From: JBBUX01 sp037445775
Lineage (GTDB): Bacteria; Actinomycetota; Coriobacteriia; Anaerosomatales; PHET01
Assembly (NCBI GenBank): GCA_037445775.1
Contig: JBBIJX010000013.1
Location: 1-38,007 of the forward strand
DNA length: 38,007 bases
Direction of reading: 5' to 3'
Shown piece by piece: positions 26,301 to 34,010 of the stretch. Within the stretch, counting starts at the first letter, position 1, and each line of letters opens with the position of its first letter. Below the pieces are notes generated by a model. The model was not told where the DNA came from and did not search any database. It worked only from the letters and a program-made list of their open reading frames with translations. A program made the position numbers and the translations under genes.

Positions 26301-26898
26301 CGAGCGACGCGATAGCGCCAGCCAGCTGGCGCTGCGTAACGCCGTTCTCTCCTACGATGCCTTGATCTTGAATCTCGAGGTAGAAGTCGCCGGGGGCGAA
26401 GGTCCGCGCGAAGGTCGCGGCCCACTCACGCGCTTCCTCGGGGTGGCCGAGCTCAATCGACTTCGAGACGATGCCGCTCATGCACGCCGACGTACCGACA
26501 AGGCCCTCCGAGTAGCGCCGCAGAAGCTCGAGGTCGACCTGGGGCTTGTAGTAGTAGCCCTGCACGGCGGCGTCGCTCACGAGCGCCATGAGGTTGCGGT
26601 ACCCGAGGTCGCTCTTCGCCAGCAACAACAGGTGGTAGAAGTCCCGCTTGCCGCCCGAGAGCACGCGCTCGGGCGTGAAGTAGACCTCGCACCCGATGAT
26701 CGGCTTGACGCGCCCGGCGCCTACTTTCGGGTCCGCGCACGCCTTGTAGAAGTCGACCGCGCCGTACATGTAGCCGTGGTCAGTGAGGGCAAGCGCGGGC
26801 ATGTTCAGCTCGACCGCGCGCATGACCAGGTCCTTCACGCGAGCCGCCCCGTCGAGCAACGAGTATTCGGAGTGAGTGTGCAGGTGTACGAACGACAC
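23368..26898 (-). CDS. dnaE: DNA polymerase III alpha subunit (DnaE)
   Basis: The replicative DNA polymerase catalytic subunit, 1176 residues, close to the size of the E. coli protein. An N-terminal PHP domain (HLHTHSEYSLLDGAARV, LTDHGYMYG) precedes the polymerase core. The core has the catalytic aspartates in PDIDMDFDDEGRGRV, GPGRGSGAGSIIAYSL, GVFQLESGGMKRTL, and the YQEQVMRIAMFMSGFSGG helix. A helix-hairpin-helix (IRGIGQGVVETIV) and a C-terminal OB-fold region (ATATLEDLDGAIEAVFFP) follow. It starts with GTG at 26898, eleven bases after the YerC-like gene, and ends at the his promoter. This is DnaE1 type, not PolC (no inserted proofreading exonuclease). Confidence 0.96.
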   Translation of the reverse strand: MSFVHLHTHSEYSLLDGAARVKDLVMRAVELNMPALALTDHGYMYGAVDFYKACADPKVGAGRVKPIIGCEVYFTPERVLSGGKRDFYHLLLLAKSDLGYRNLMALVSDAAVQGYYYKPQVDLELLRRYSEGLVGTSACMSGIVSKSIELGHPEEAREWAATFARTFAPGDFYLEIQDQGIVGENGVTQRQLAGAIASLGDELGLPLVATNDIHYLAREDAATQDLLLCIGTNATVGQADRMRFSSDEFFMKDADEMAAALPEYEEARANTLAIAEKCTVEIETGRIILPVFGVPASHTDETYLKELCLEGLKERYGDPVPAEALERLDYELSIVGPKGIAPYFLIVADFTRWAREHDVHVGPGRGSGAGSIIAYSLKITNLDPIEQGLLFERFLNPDRTEMPDIDMDFDDEGRGRVIDYVRDKYGDDKVCQIITFGTMKARAAIRDAGRVLGYPFGVPDKISKMIPAMPLDITIAGAIWGDRDGGVIANPELRAAYETDADAKRILDAAMAIEGITRNESVHAAGVVICPNPLHYHLPIKRDSKGGSTVTQYDGPTVAELGLLKMDFLGLRTLSVIAGAVKSIERNHGEHIDVDAIPRDDATAFKLLQRADTDGVFQLESGGMKRTLRDLKPTSFADIVAVVALFRPGPMDSIPEYVARKHGRTPITYYDERLQPILEETYGMLVYQEQVMRIAMFMSGFSGGKADKLRKGMSKKVAAIMTELRPEFIEGAVANGYDRSMVEGMWTDIEKFGAYAFNKSHAAAYAIVAYQTAYLKAHYPLEYMAAVLTRYAGKTDEIVRYVSACNRAGMTVLPPDVNTSGRDFTPVADEGIRFGLEGIRGIGQGVVETIVAERERGGRFASLNEFCNRVDTTRFNRKSLEALVKAGAFDSTGYTRMQLMRVVDDGVLEAAAKRQKDQDSGQVSMFDLFAAEDHGFTEEVSPPDGIEWDERLKLGFEKEMLGIFVSGHPLRANEDAVRAAADVSLGDIDESINGRTCWFAGMLLGIARKPTRKGSLMATATLEDLDGAIEAVFFPSTLEAYRDLINEEAVVRMRAKYEVDDRGQKLIVAEVEAFDGTVFAKQPTKVIVNTDAGALVNGRVDALKRALTHYPGSDVVELHVWDAEKARTIVCAIPERVNADASGLYAELRHTFGVDAITDTRPSRPQKKQWRAEVAL

Positions 26899-26909
26899 GG
26901 GGTTCCGCC

Positions 26910-27212
26910 CTACCCGTCGCCGCGTTCGGGCAGCCGTCCGAGTACCGCGCGGTACCCATCCGCCCCGTAGTTGAGCGCCTTGCTCACGCGCGAGATCGTC
27001 GTCGCCGAGGCCCCCGTCCGCTCCTGGATCGCCGCGTAGTGTTCGCCCGAGTCAAGCAGGCGGGCGACCTCGAGCCGGCTCGCCATCTCCTTGAGCTCAC
27101 GCACCGTGCACACGTCGACGAGCAGTGCGTACGCCTCGTCTGCGTCCCTGAGTGCGAGGAACGCCTCCAGCAGCTGCTCCACCTCGCGCGTGCGCAGGCG
27201 GTCTTCACCCAT
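26910..27212 (-). CDS. TrpR/YerC-YecD family DNA-binding regulator
   Basis: A 100-residue all-helical protein of the TrpR superfamily, YerC/YecD branch. LRTREVEQLLEAFLALRD starts the family; CTVRELKEMASRLEVARLL and the helix-turn-helix YAAIQERTGASATTISRVSKALNYG are diagnostic. Members bind palindromic DNA. Comparative genomics has linked YerC-type proteins (there called HisR) to histidine genes in Gram-positive bacteria, and the his operon begins just beyond dnaE here. The start ATG 27212 gives the usual family length; an upstream extension in frame has no support. It sits 11 bases before dnaE, possibly co-transcribed. Target in this organism is inferred. Confidence 0.88.
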   Translation of the reverse strand: MGEDRLRTREVEQLLEAFLALRDADEAYALLVDVCTVRELKEMASRLEVARLLDSGEHYAAIQERTGASATTISRVSKALNYGADGYRAVLGRLPERGDG

Positions 27213-27258
27213 CGACGAGGCCCCCTGACGACCGTTTGAACCACAAGATATCGCGGTG

Positions 27259-27267
27259 AGGATAGCA
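27259..27267 (-). promoter_or_regulatory. Candidate extended -10 promoter before the YerC-like gene
   Basis: TGCTATCCT on the minus strand, 47 bases before the ATG, fits an extended -10 (TGnTATnnT). No clear -35 is present. The identical nine bases occur at a similar distance upstream of leuD, which supports function modestly. Confidence 0.4.
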
Positions 27268-27342
27268 CGCACCTCCGACATAGTGTGCCTGCGGATAGCC
27301 GAACGGCACCCGCGCCCTGACGAGCGGCGACCCTCTTCGACG

Positions 27343-28596
27343 TCAGACGACGGTGTCCGGGAGAGCCTCGGCGACAAGTCCCTGCGGCTCGGTTGCGCTG
27401 TTCAGGGAGTCACGCTTTGCGCGGTCTATCGAACGCGCGACGGGCAGGCTCCCCAGGGCCACGAGCGTCACGCATACCCCACCCGCGATCAGCACCGGCT
27501 GCACGCCCCACAGCGACGCCAGCCATGGCGCGAGCGCGAGCGGGATGAGCTCTCCGACGCTCTTATGGTATTGCGCGGTACTCACGACCCGGCCGACGTA
27601 GTCGTGCGGCGCGTCGAGGTGCAGCAGCGTGCGGAGCAACGGGTCCGCCGCCCCGATTATCAGCCCCCACACCACCGCGCCCACGCCGATGAGCCACAGA
27701 TTCGTCGTGCCCACGTAGCCGATGGAGCCGACGCCCATGAGCGCGACGACGAACCCTGCGCCGCGCGCTGACAGGACTCCACGCGGCAGTCGCGGCAGCA
27801 GCCACGCGCCGAGAACAAGGCCCACGCCGAAGACCGTGTTCATGTAGCCGATCCATTCGAGTCCTACGTCAACGGCGTCGCGGTAGAAGAGCGGCTCAAG
27901 CGCCGCGAATGCGCCGAAACCCAACCACGCGACCGTGCCCAGGAGGATGACGTAGCGCAAGGGCCGTATGCCGTAGCTCACCTTCAGGCCGTCGCGGACT
28001 TCGGCCAGCGGGTGACGCTCGCTCGGGTGCCCGGGCGTCTCGTCGATGCGGACGAAGTAGGCGATCGCAGACGCGACGAGTGCGCAGACGACCGCCGCCA
28101 CGAAGACCGCGGGCGTGCCCGCCGACTGCGCGAGGAGTGCGCCCATCGCCGGTCCCAGCACGAACCCGGCGGAGCCGGCGGCCTCGATGCTCGCGTTCGC
28201 CCGCTCGAGTTCGTCAGCGCCTTCGACGATGAAGGGCGCGAACGACGCACCAGCGGTGAACGCTGGAATCCCGGCGAACGAGAACGCGATCGCCGCGAAC
28301 ACGAAGGCGGGGTACGACGAGGCCGCCGCCGCCGCGAGCGCGGCTGGAACCGTGAGCAACTCGGCGCCGATGAGCACTTTGCGGGGGCCGATACGGTCGA
28401 TGAGCACGCCGGCCATGATCGTCCCGATCATGCCGGCGACGGCGTTGCCGGCGCTCATCAGGGCAAGCTGGCTCGCCGTCGCCTCGAAGACGTAGGCGGC
28501 GGTGCCCCAGACGCCCACGAAGAACGCCGCGGAGCCCCCCGCGCGTGACACGAAACGCGTGGCTATGACGAGGTTGAGGTTCTTGTTGCCGAACAC
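27343..28596 (-). CDS. Major facilitator superfamily transporter
   Basis: A 417-residue integral membrane protein with about 11-12 hydrophobic segments. The MFS loop signature GVLIDRIGPRKVLIGAELL follows the second segment. A central hydrophilic stretch (about residue 195-220, FVRIDETPGHPSERHPLAEVRDGLKVSYG) separates the two halves, as in the family of small-molecule or drug efflux carriers related to enterobactin exporter EntS. The start is taken as GTG 28596, with CGGGAG seven bases before it; the open frame reaches upstream but is Arg-rich and unlikely. The substrate cannot be told. It stands upstream of the YerC-like regulator with a 130-base gap. Confidence 0.82.
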   Translation of the reverse strand: MFGNKNLNLVIATRFVSRAGGSAAFFVGVWGTAAYVFEATASQLALMSAGNAVAGMIGTIMAGVLIDRIGPRKVLIGAELLTVPAALAAAAASSYPAFVFAAIAFSFAGIPAFTAGASFAPFIVEGADELERANASIEAAGSAGFVLGPAMGALLAQSAGTPAVFVAAVVCALVASAIAYFVRIDETPGHPSERHPLAEVRDGLKVSYGIRPLRYVILLGTVAWLGFGAFAALEPLFYRDAVDVGLEWIGYMNTVFGVGLVLGAWLLPRLPRGVLSARGAGFVVALMGVGSIGYVGTTNLWLIGVGAVVWGLIIGAADPLLRTLLHLDAPHDYVGRVVSTAQYHKSVGELIPLALAPWLASLWGVQPVLIAGGVCVTLVALGSLPVARSIDRAKRDSLNSATEPQGLVAEALPDTVV

Positions 28597-28741
28597 GCAG
28601 GTGCTCCCGATCCGTACGCGATACGGCCTGCCGTATGCAGAAATCCGACAATCGCATACAGTACCACGCCACATACCTCCGCGTGGCGGCGGACGGGTCG
28701 CAAGCGCGGGTCGGCTGAGGGCGCCCCGCAGGGTGCGTCGG

Positions 28742-29551
28742 CTAGCAGGGCTCCCCGACCGAGTTGACGAGCGAGCCGACCCCGGCGATCCGCACCTCGA
28801 CCGTGTCCCCATGGTGCAGCGGTCCGATGCCGCCGGGAGTGCCGGTGAGGACGACGTCTCCGGGTACCAAGGTCATGACGTGGCTTGCGAAGCTCACGAG
28901 CTGGTAGGGATCGAAGAGCATCTCGCTCGTGCGGGCGGACTGTCTGAGCTCCCCGTTCACGAAGCACTGCACAGCAAGATCAGCCGGGTCGACGTCGGTC
29001 TCGATCCACGGCCCGATAGGGCAGAACCCGTCAAAGCCCTTTGCACGAGACCATTGCCCGTCGCGCTGTTGCAGATCGCGCGCTGTGACATCGTTCGCGC
29101 ACGTGAAGCCGAGTACGTTGTCTGCAGCTTCTTCGCGCGATGCGCGATGCGTCCTGCGGCCGATCACGACGCCGAGCTCTGCCTCGTAGTCCACTCGGCC
29201 CACGCCGTCAGGCAGCGGAATCGTGCCGAGCGGCCCGATGATCGCCGTCGGCGGCTTGAGGAAGATGACCGGCTCATCGGGCATCTCGTGCCCAAGCTCA
29301 GCGATGTGCGCGCGGTAGTTAAGCCCCACGCAAACGACCTTGGTGGGCAACGTGGGTGGCAGCAGGCGCGCCTCATGCAGCGCAAGGATGCCTTCCGGCT
29401 CCCATGCCGCAAACGGCTCATCGCTGATGAGGGTGACCGTGTCGTCATCTGCGAGTCCGTATCGGCAGTCACCCTCCCAGAGCACCCGGACGACTCGCAT
29501 CTCGCTCTCCCGGACACGCGTGAGGGGATCGACACTGTATCGATGTTCCAT
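28742..29551 (-). CDS. Fumarylacetoacetate hydrolase family protein
   Basis: A 269-residue protein of the FAH fold, whose members hydrolyse or decarboxylate 2-oxo acids and acylpyruvates with a divalent metal. VVCVGLNYRAHIAELG, PVIFLKPPTAIIGP, VDYEAELGVVIGRR (metal-binding Glu), GFTCANDVTARDLQ, FDGFCPIGPWI and VVLTGTPGGIGPL are the family blocks. Two starts compete: ATG 29551, with a perfect AGGAGGTG 10 bases before it, and ATG 29500, with GGGAGAG close by, where homologues often start. It follows cimA by 70 bases and may be the last gene of that operon. Substrate unknown; oxaloacetate tautomerase or acylpyruvase are family options. Confidence 0.9.
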   Translation of the reverse strand: MEHRYSVDPLTRVRESEMRVVRVLWEGDCRYGLADDDTVTLISDEPFAAWEPEGILALHEARLLPPTLPTKVVCVGLNYRAHIAELGHEMPDEPVIFLKPPTAIIGPLGTIPLPDGVGRVDYEAELGVVIGRRTHRASREEAADNVLGFTCANDVTARDLQQRDGQWSRAKGFDGFCPIGPWIETDVDPADLAVQCFVNGELRQSARTSEMLFDPYQLVSFASHVMTLVPGDVVLTGTPGGIGPLHHGDTVEVRIAGVGSLVNSVGEPC

Positions 29552-29620
29552 GCGCGGCGTACACCTCCTGCCCCGGGGCGCAGCGAATCGGTGAGTGGCG
29601 AGGGTGAGGAGGCTTGAAGA

Positions 29621-31189
29621 TCAGTCGTGCGCGCCTTGGTCCTCGGCCTTCATGAGGCCGTACTCGACCGAATCGACGAGCGCCTCCCACGAGGCCTCGA
29701 TGATGTTCTCCGAGACACCAACGGTGCCCCAGGTGCGGTGATGGTCGCCTGTCTCGATTATGACGCGCGTGACGGCGCCCGTGCCCTTCGTGTCGTCGAG
29801 CACGCGCACCTTGTAGTCCTCGAGCGTGATCTGCTCGAGCGCCGGGTAGAAGCGCTGGACCGCGATGCGCAGCGCTTTGTCGAGCGCGTTCACGGGGCCG
29901 TTGCCCTCGGCGGTCGCGATGTAGCGGTGACCTTTGACGTGCACCTTGATGGTCGCCTCGGTCATCACGCGGCCGTCCTCGCGCTTCTCGGCGATGACGC
30001 GGAACGACTCGAGGCGGAAGAGCGGCTCATAAGTACCCAGCCGCTTCTGGAGCATGATCGCGAGCGAGGCGTCCGCAGTCTCGAAGCTGTACCCGCGATA
30101 CTCGAGCTCCTTGATCGAGTCGAGGACTTCGGCGGCAGTATCGCCCGAGAGCTCGATGCCCAGCTCGGCGGCTTTCATCGTCAGTGACGCGCGGCCCGCG
30201 AGCTCGCTCACGACGATGCGCGCCAGGTTGCCCACCGTTGCCGGATCGATGTGCTCGTAGGCCTCGGGGAGCCGCGCCGCCGCGCTCGCGTGCACACCTC
30301 CCTTGTGAGCGAACGCGCTCGACCCTACGTAAGGCTGGTGAGGGCTGGGGGCGAGATTCGCCGTCTCGGCGATGAAGTGGCTGACCTCAGTCAGCAGCTT
30401 GAGCTGCTCGCGGCTCACGCAGTCGTCCCCCATCTTGAGCACGAGCGCCGGGATGATGGCGAACAGGTCCGCGTTGCCGGCCCGCTCGCCGTAGCCGTTC
30501 GCCGTGCCTTGGACGTGCACGCAGCCGGCTTCGATCGCGATGAGCGAGTTAGCCACCGCGCATCCGGCGTCGTTGTGCGCGTGTATGCCGAGGGGTACGT
30601 CGAGCGCGAGCGAGACCTCGCCCACTGCGCGCAGGACCTCGTGCGGCATCGTGCCGCCGTTGGTGTCGCAGAGCACCACTACGTCAGCCCCGGCGTCAGC
30701 GGCCACGCGGCAGACCTCAAGAGCGTAGCCGGGGTTCGCCCGGTAGCCGTCAAAGAAGTGCTCCGCGTCGAAGAAGACGGTGCGCCCGTGCGACTTCAGG
30801 TACGCGACCGAGTCGCGCACCATCGCGAGGTTCTCCTCGAGCGTGGCCTGCAGCGTCTCGGTCACGTGCACGTCCCAAGCCTTGCCGAATATGCAGAGCG
30901 CCTCACAGCCGGTCCCCAGGAGCGCCTTGAGTCCCTCGTCTTCGGATGCGGCCACGCTTCTTCGGCGCGTCGAACCGAACGCGGCGATCTTCGCGGTCTC
31001 AAGCTCTAGTTCCCGGGCGCGCTCGAAGAACTCGATGTCCTTCGGGTTCGAGCCGGGGAAGCCTCCCTCGATGTAGTGCACGCCGAGAAGGTCGAGCTTG
31101 CGCGCGACGCGCAGCTTGTCCTCGACAGACAGCGTGAGCCCCTCGCGCTGCGTGCCGTCACGTAGTGTGGTGTCGTAGATCGTGACCAC
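29621..31189 (-). CDS. cimA: (R)-citramalate synthase
   Basis: Condenses pyruvate with acetyl-CoA to citramalate, the first step of the threonine-independent route to isoleucine. The 522-residue protein has an HMGL-like TIM barrel starting VTIYDTTLRDGTQREG, with the metal/catalytic residues in IHAHNDAGCAVANSL and VQGTANGYGERAGNADL. After the linker with SSAFAHKGGVHASA comes a C-terminal LeuA-type allosteric domain (about 400-510). EGGFPGSNPKDIEFF and the long C-terminus favour CimA over LeuA. The GTG at 31189 is chosen for the GGAGAG eight bases upstream; the open frame goes higher but overlaps ilvE. It follows ilvE by 25 bases. Confidence 0.93.
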   Translation of the reverse strand: MVTIYDTTLRDGTQREGLTLSVEDKLRVARKLDLLGVHYIEGGFPGSNPKDIEFFERARELELETAKIAAFGSTRRRSVAASEDEGLKALLGTGCEALCIFGKAWDVHVTETLQATLEENLAMVRDSVAYLKSHGRTVFFDAEHFFDGYRANPGYALEVCRVAADAGADVVVLCDTNGGTMPHEVLRAVGEVSLALDVPLGIHAHNDAGCAVANSLIAIEAGCVHVQGTANGYGERAGNADLFAIIPALVLKMGDDCVSREQLKLLTEVSHFIAETANLAPSPHQPYVGSSAFAHKGGVHASAAARLPEAYEHIDPATVGNLARIVVSELAGRASLTMKAAELGIELSGDTAAEVLDSIKELEYRGYSFETADASLAIMLQKRLGTYEPLFRLESFRVIAEKREDGRVMTEATIKVHVKGHRYIATAEGNGPVNALDKALRIAVQRFYPALEQITLEDYKVRVLDDTKGTGAVTRVIIETGDHHRTWGTVGVSENIIEASWEALVDSVEYGLMKAEDQGAHD

Positions 31190-31214
31190 CGTCGACGCTC
31201 TCCGATCTGCGCTC

Positions 31215-32129
31215 TCAGACCCGGTCGAGCCACTCCTCGTAATCGGGCTCCTCGCCACGCACCACGCGGAAGTATGTCTCCTGCAGATCCTTCGTGATGG
31301 GGCCCGGGGCGCTCAGATCGTAGCCGTCGACGCTGCGCACCGGCACGACCTCGGCAGCCGATCCCGTCATGAAGAACTCATCGCACGTGTATAGGTCGGT
31401 CCTGACGATGGACTCCTCGAGCACCGGGTAGCCCAGGTCGTCGGCGATGACCATGATCGAGTCGCGCGTGATGCCTTCGAGGATGCCGTCTGAGACGGGC
31501 GGCGTCGAGATCACGCCGTCGCGCACGACGAACAGGTTCTCGCCGGTGCCCTCACAGACCTTGCCCTCTTCGTTGAGCAGTATCGCCTCCATGTACCCGT
31601 GCCGGTTCGCCTCGATACGGGCGAAGCTCGAGTTGAGGTACTGCCCGCACGCCTTGATGGCAGGCGGCGTCGCGTTGATGCCGCGCTGGCGCCAGCTCGA
31701 CACCCCTACGGCCACGCCCTGTGTAAGGCTCTCCTCGCCTAGATACGTGTCCCACGGCCACGCGGCGATGAAGAACTGCACGGGCGCGGGCATGGGATCG
31801 AGTCCCATGATCCCGTATCCACGGTAGACGACCGGGCGGAGGTAGCAGCTCGCGAGGTTGTTCCGCCGGATCAGCTCGCGCTTGATCTCCATGATCTCGT
31901 CGGCGGAGTAGTCCACGTCCATGTAGAGCATCTTCGCGCTGCGCAGCAGTCGTTCGGCGTGATCGCGGGAGCGGAAGATCGCCGGACCGTCGGCGGTCTC
32001 GTAGCACCTCTCGCCTTCGAAGACGCCCGAGCCGTAGTGCAGGGCGTGCGTGAGGACGTGTACCTGCGCCTTGTCCCACTCGACGAACTCGCCGTCCATC
32101 CAGATCCAGTCCACGGTCGGCAGCGACAT
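31215..32129 (-). CDS. ilvE: Branched-chain amino acid aminotransferase
   Basis: Fold-type IV PLP aminotransferase for the last step of isoleucine, leucine and valine synthesis. The 304-residue protein shows HALHYGSGVFEGERCY, YLRPVVYRGYG, the PLP lysine K159 in ATPPAIKACGQYLNS, EAILLNEEGKVCEGTGENLF, GILEGITRDSI and TGSAAEVVPV. The ATG at 32129 has AAGGGG six bases before it; the preceding GTG codon is less likely. It lies directly upstream of cimA, with about 105 bases to the O-antigen-ligase-like gene above. Confidence 0.95.
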   Translation of the reverse strand: MSLPTVDWIWMDGEFVEWDKAQVHVLTHALHYGSGVFEGERCYETADGPAIFRSRDHAERLLRSAKMLYMDVDYSADEIMEIKRELIRRNNLASCYLRPVVYRGYGIMGLDPMPAPVQFFIAAWPWDTYLGEESLTQGVAVGVSSWRQRGINATPPAIKACGQYLNSSFARIEANRHGYMEAILLNEEGKVCEGTGENLFVVRDGVISTPPVSDGILEGITRDSIMVIADDLGYPVLEESIVRTDLYTCDEFFMTGSAAEVVPVRSVDGYDLSAPGPITKDLQETYFRVVRGEEPDYEEWLDRV

Positions 32130-32234
32130 CACGCACCCCTTTCGTCAAGGCCCGGAAACAGGTTCTGACAGTGTAGCGCTCCGGAGGCGTAATGGGGCGC
32201 AACGTCGTGATGCGACTCGCGGCGTGTGAGGGCG

Positions 32235-34010
32235 TCAGGGCCTCCGAGCGAGTTCGTCGCGGGCTGTCTGAAGCGTCGCGGCGAATCTCGGGTGCGGGTC
32301 TTCGACCAGTGTCGCGACGTCCAGATGCGCGCGCGCCTCATCAGTCCGCCCAGCGCGGGCCAGAAATGTCGCGTACTCGGCGCGGGCGATGGGAAAGAGC
32401 TCCCAGCGCCTAAGCGTCTCGAGGAAGGCGCCCTCGACCGCCTCGTCAGGCGCACCATAGAACCGCAACGTGCGTGCGTGCTCTAGTGAGACGAACGGGT
32501 CGCGAGAGTCGAGCTCGACCGCCCGTTCTATGGCGACGAGATCCGGCTGCCGCATCGCGACCGTGGGATCGGCCACGGCAGTCCACCCCCAATGTAGCGA
32601 GGCAAGATGCGCGAGGTGCGCGTCGAACGGCCACCACACCGTCGCGGCCTGCGCGAGCCCGACCTTGGCCGGCGAAACATCGGCGCCGTGGTCCTCGAGA
32701 GCAAGGCGAGTGGCTGCGTTGCCGGCCATCGCCAGCGCGACCAGAGCGCCTGCGCCAATCAAGACCCAGCCGACGGTACGCGGCACGCCCGTTCCGGAGC
32801 GCTCTTCACCACGTCTTAGGGAGACACCCACGACGTATCCGAACAGTGGCAGCACCTGCAGCGCCGCCGGCGCGGTGAGGAAGACCGCCACCGCCCCAAC
32901 CACCGCGAACACACCAGGTGCGACGTCCCGTCCGTCCCGAAAGGCACGACGCCATCGCAAGACCAGCTCCACGAGGGCCCACGCGAACAGTCCGAGTCCA
33001 AAGACACCAGTCGAGACGAGCACCCAGACGGCGAGGTTGTGCGGGTCGACCGAGCCTGGACGGAAGATGAGCGCTCCCCCGTCGCGAGCCAGTTCGGGCG
33101 TTGTGACCGCGACACCACCCGCCGTGAAGCCATCCGGCCCGTAGCCCACAAGCGGCCGACCGGCGGCCGCGAGCGCGGCGGTGCGCCACATCCTGGGTCT
33201 CTCGCCAAGCGTCTCGATGCCAGCGGTACCGAGCACCTCGCCGCGTGCGAACGTGAAGGCGCCGAGCGCCACAGTCACCACCGTCAGCGTGATCGCCGCC
33301 AGCTTGAGCGCGCGGGATAGCCCGGACCGGCTCACGAGCGCCCACAGGAACCACCCCGTCGCCGCGAGCGCGGCGGTGCGCGAGCCCGCCGCCGCGAGGG
33401 TGATGACGGCCGCGCCCGCGAGCCACAGGCGGTGCCGTCGCTCCAGGCGCAACCCCCCGGGATCTTCGGCCAACACGAACGGCAGGAGGATGACGATCGC
33501 CTCACCGAGGTAGGTGGAGTTCGGGAGTGTGCCACGCGGACGCGCTCCCAAGGCGAGTTGCGCCACCGTCGCCGCGATCTGGACGAACACCGCGACGGGA
33601 GCGGCCAGCTCTAGAGCTCTTCGTGCATCGTCCCCGAAGCGAGCCGCGGCGGCGGCGGCCAACGTCAGTCCGACGAGGGTGAAGAGGCCGAGCAGGCTCG
33701 TGACCTCACCCACGAGAGAGGCCCACACGCGACCTGAGACCAGCGCGCACAGCAGCGCCCAGCCCAAGAACGCTGCCCATGCGATACCCAGGCGGTCGCG
33801 AGGAACAAGCGCGTCCGGCCTGCTGGCGAGCCCTAACACCGCGACGAGCGCAACCAGACCCATCGTGATCAGCGCGCCGTCGACGGCGTTGGCTTGCTGT
33901 CGAGCACCAACCGTCACCACGAGCGCCACCACGCAGAGTGCGAGCAGCGCCACCAGCGCCTGCGGCAAGGCGCGCGGGGTAGACACGGCCGACTTCACAC
34001 GCATCCCCAT
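32235..34010 (-). CDS. O-antigen ligase/polymerase-like membrane protein
   Basis: A 591-residue protein with about ten hydrophobic segments between residues 15 and 435, then a soluble C-terminal region (about 440-591). The large loop with ERPRMWRTAALAAAGRPLVGYGPDGF and SVDPHNLAVWVLVSTGVFGLGLFAW is the Wzy_C/WaaL signature (R near the start, H in PHN). The C-terminus looks like degenerate TPR helices (AIERAVELDSRDPFVSLEHA, ARAGRTDEARAHLDVA). Such proteins join or polymerise surface glycans on the outside of the membrane. The ATG shares one base with the leuB stop. A surface-polymer gene inside a leucine/isoleucine operon is unexpected. Confidence 0.8.
   Translation of the reverse strand: MGMRVKSAVSTPRALPQALVALLALCVVALVVTVGARQQANAVDGALITMGLVALVAVLGLASRPDALVPRDRLGIAWAAFLGWALLCALVSGRVWASLVGEVTSLLGLFTLVGLTLAAAAAARFGDDARRALELAAPVAVFVQIAATVAQLALGARPRGTLPNSTYLGEAIVILLPFVLAEDPGGLRLERRHRLWLAGAAVITLAAAGSRTAALAATGWFLWALVSRSGLSRALKLAAITLTVVTVALGAFTFARGEVLGTAGIETLGERPRMWRTAALAAAGRPLVGYGPDGFTAGGVAVTTPELARDGGALIFRPGSVDPHNLAVWVLVSTGVFGLGLFAWALVELVLRWRRAFRDGRDVAPGVFAVVGAVAVFLTAPAALQVLPLFGYVVGVSLRRGEERSGTGVPRTVGWVLIGAGALVALAMAGNAATRLALEDHGADVSPAKVGLAQAATVWWPFDAHLAHLASLHWGWTAVADPTVAMRQPDLVAIERAVELDSRDPFVSLEHARTLRFYGAPDEAVEGAFLETLRRWELFPIARAEYATFLARAGRTDEARAHLDVATLVEDPHPRFAATLQTARDELARRP

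Noticed and set aside
24565..26970. 801-codon open frame on the plus strand opposite dnaE
   Set aside because: dnaE on the minus strand has full-length family motifs. The plus frame has none, is Arg/Val/His-rich, and is a by-product of GC-rich third positions.
28597..28812. Upstream extension of the MFS transporter
   Set aside because: The added residues are Arg/Pro-rich and unlike a transporter N-terminus, while GTG 28596 has a well-placed ribosome site.
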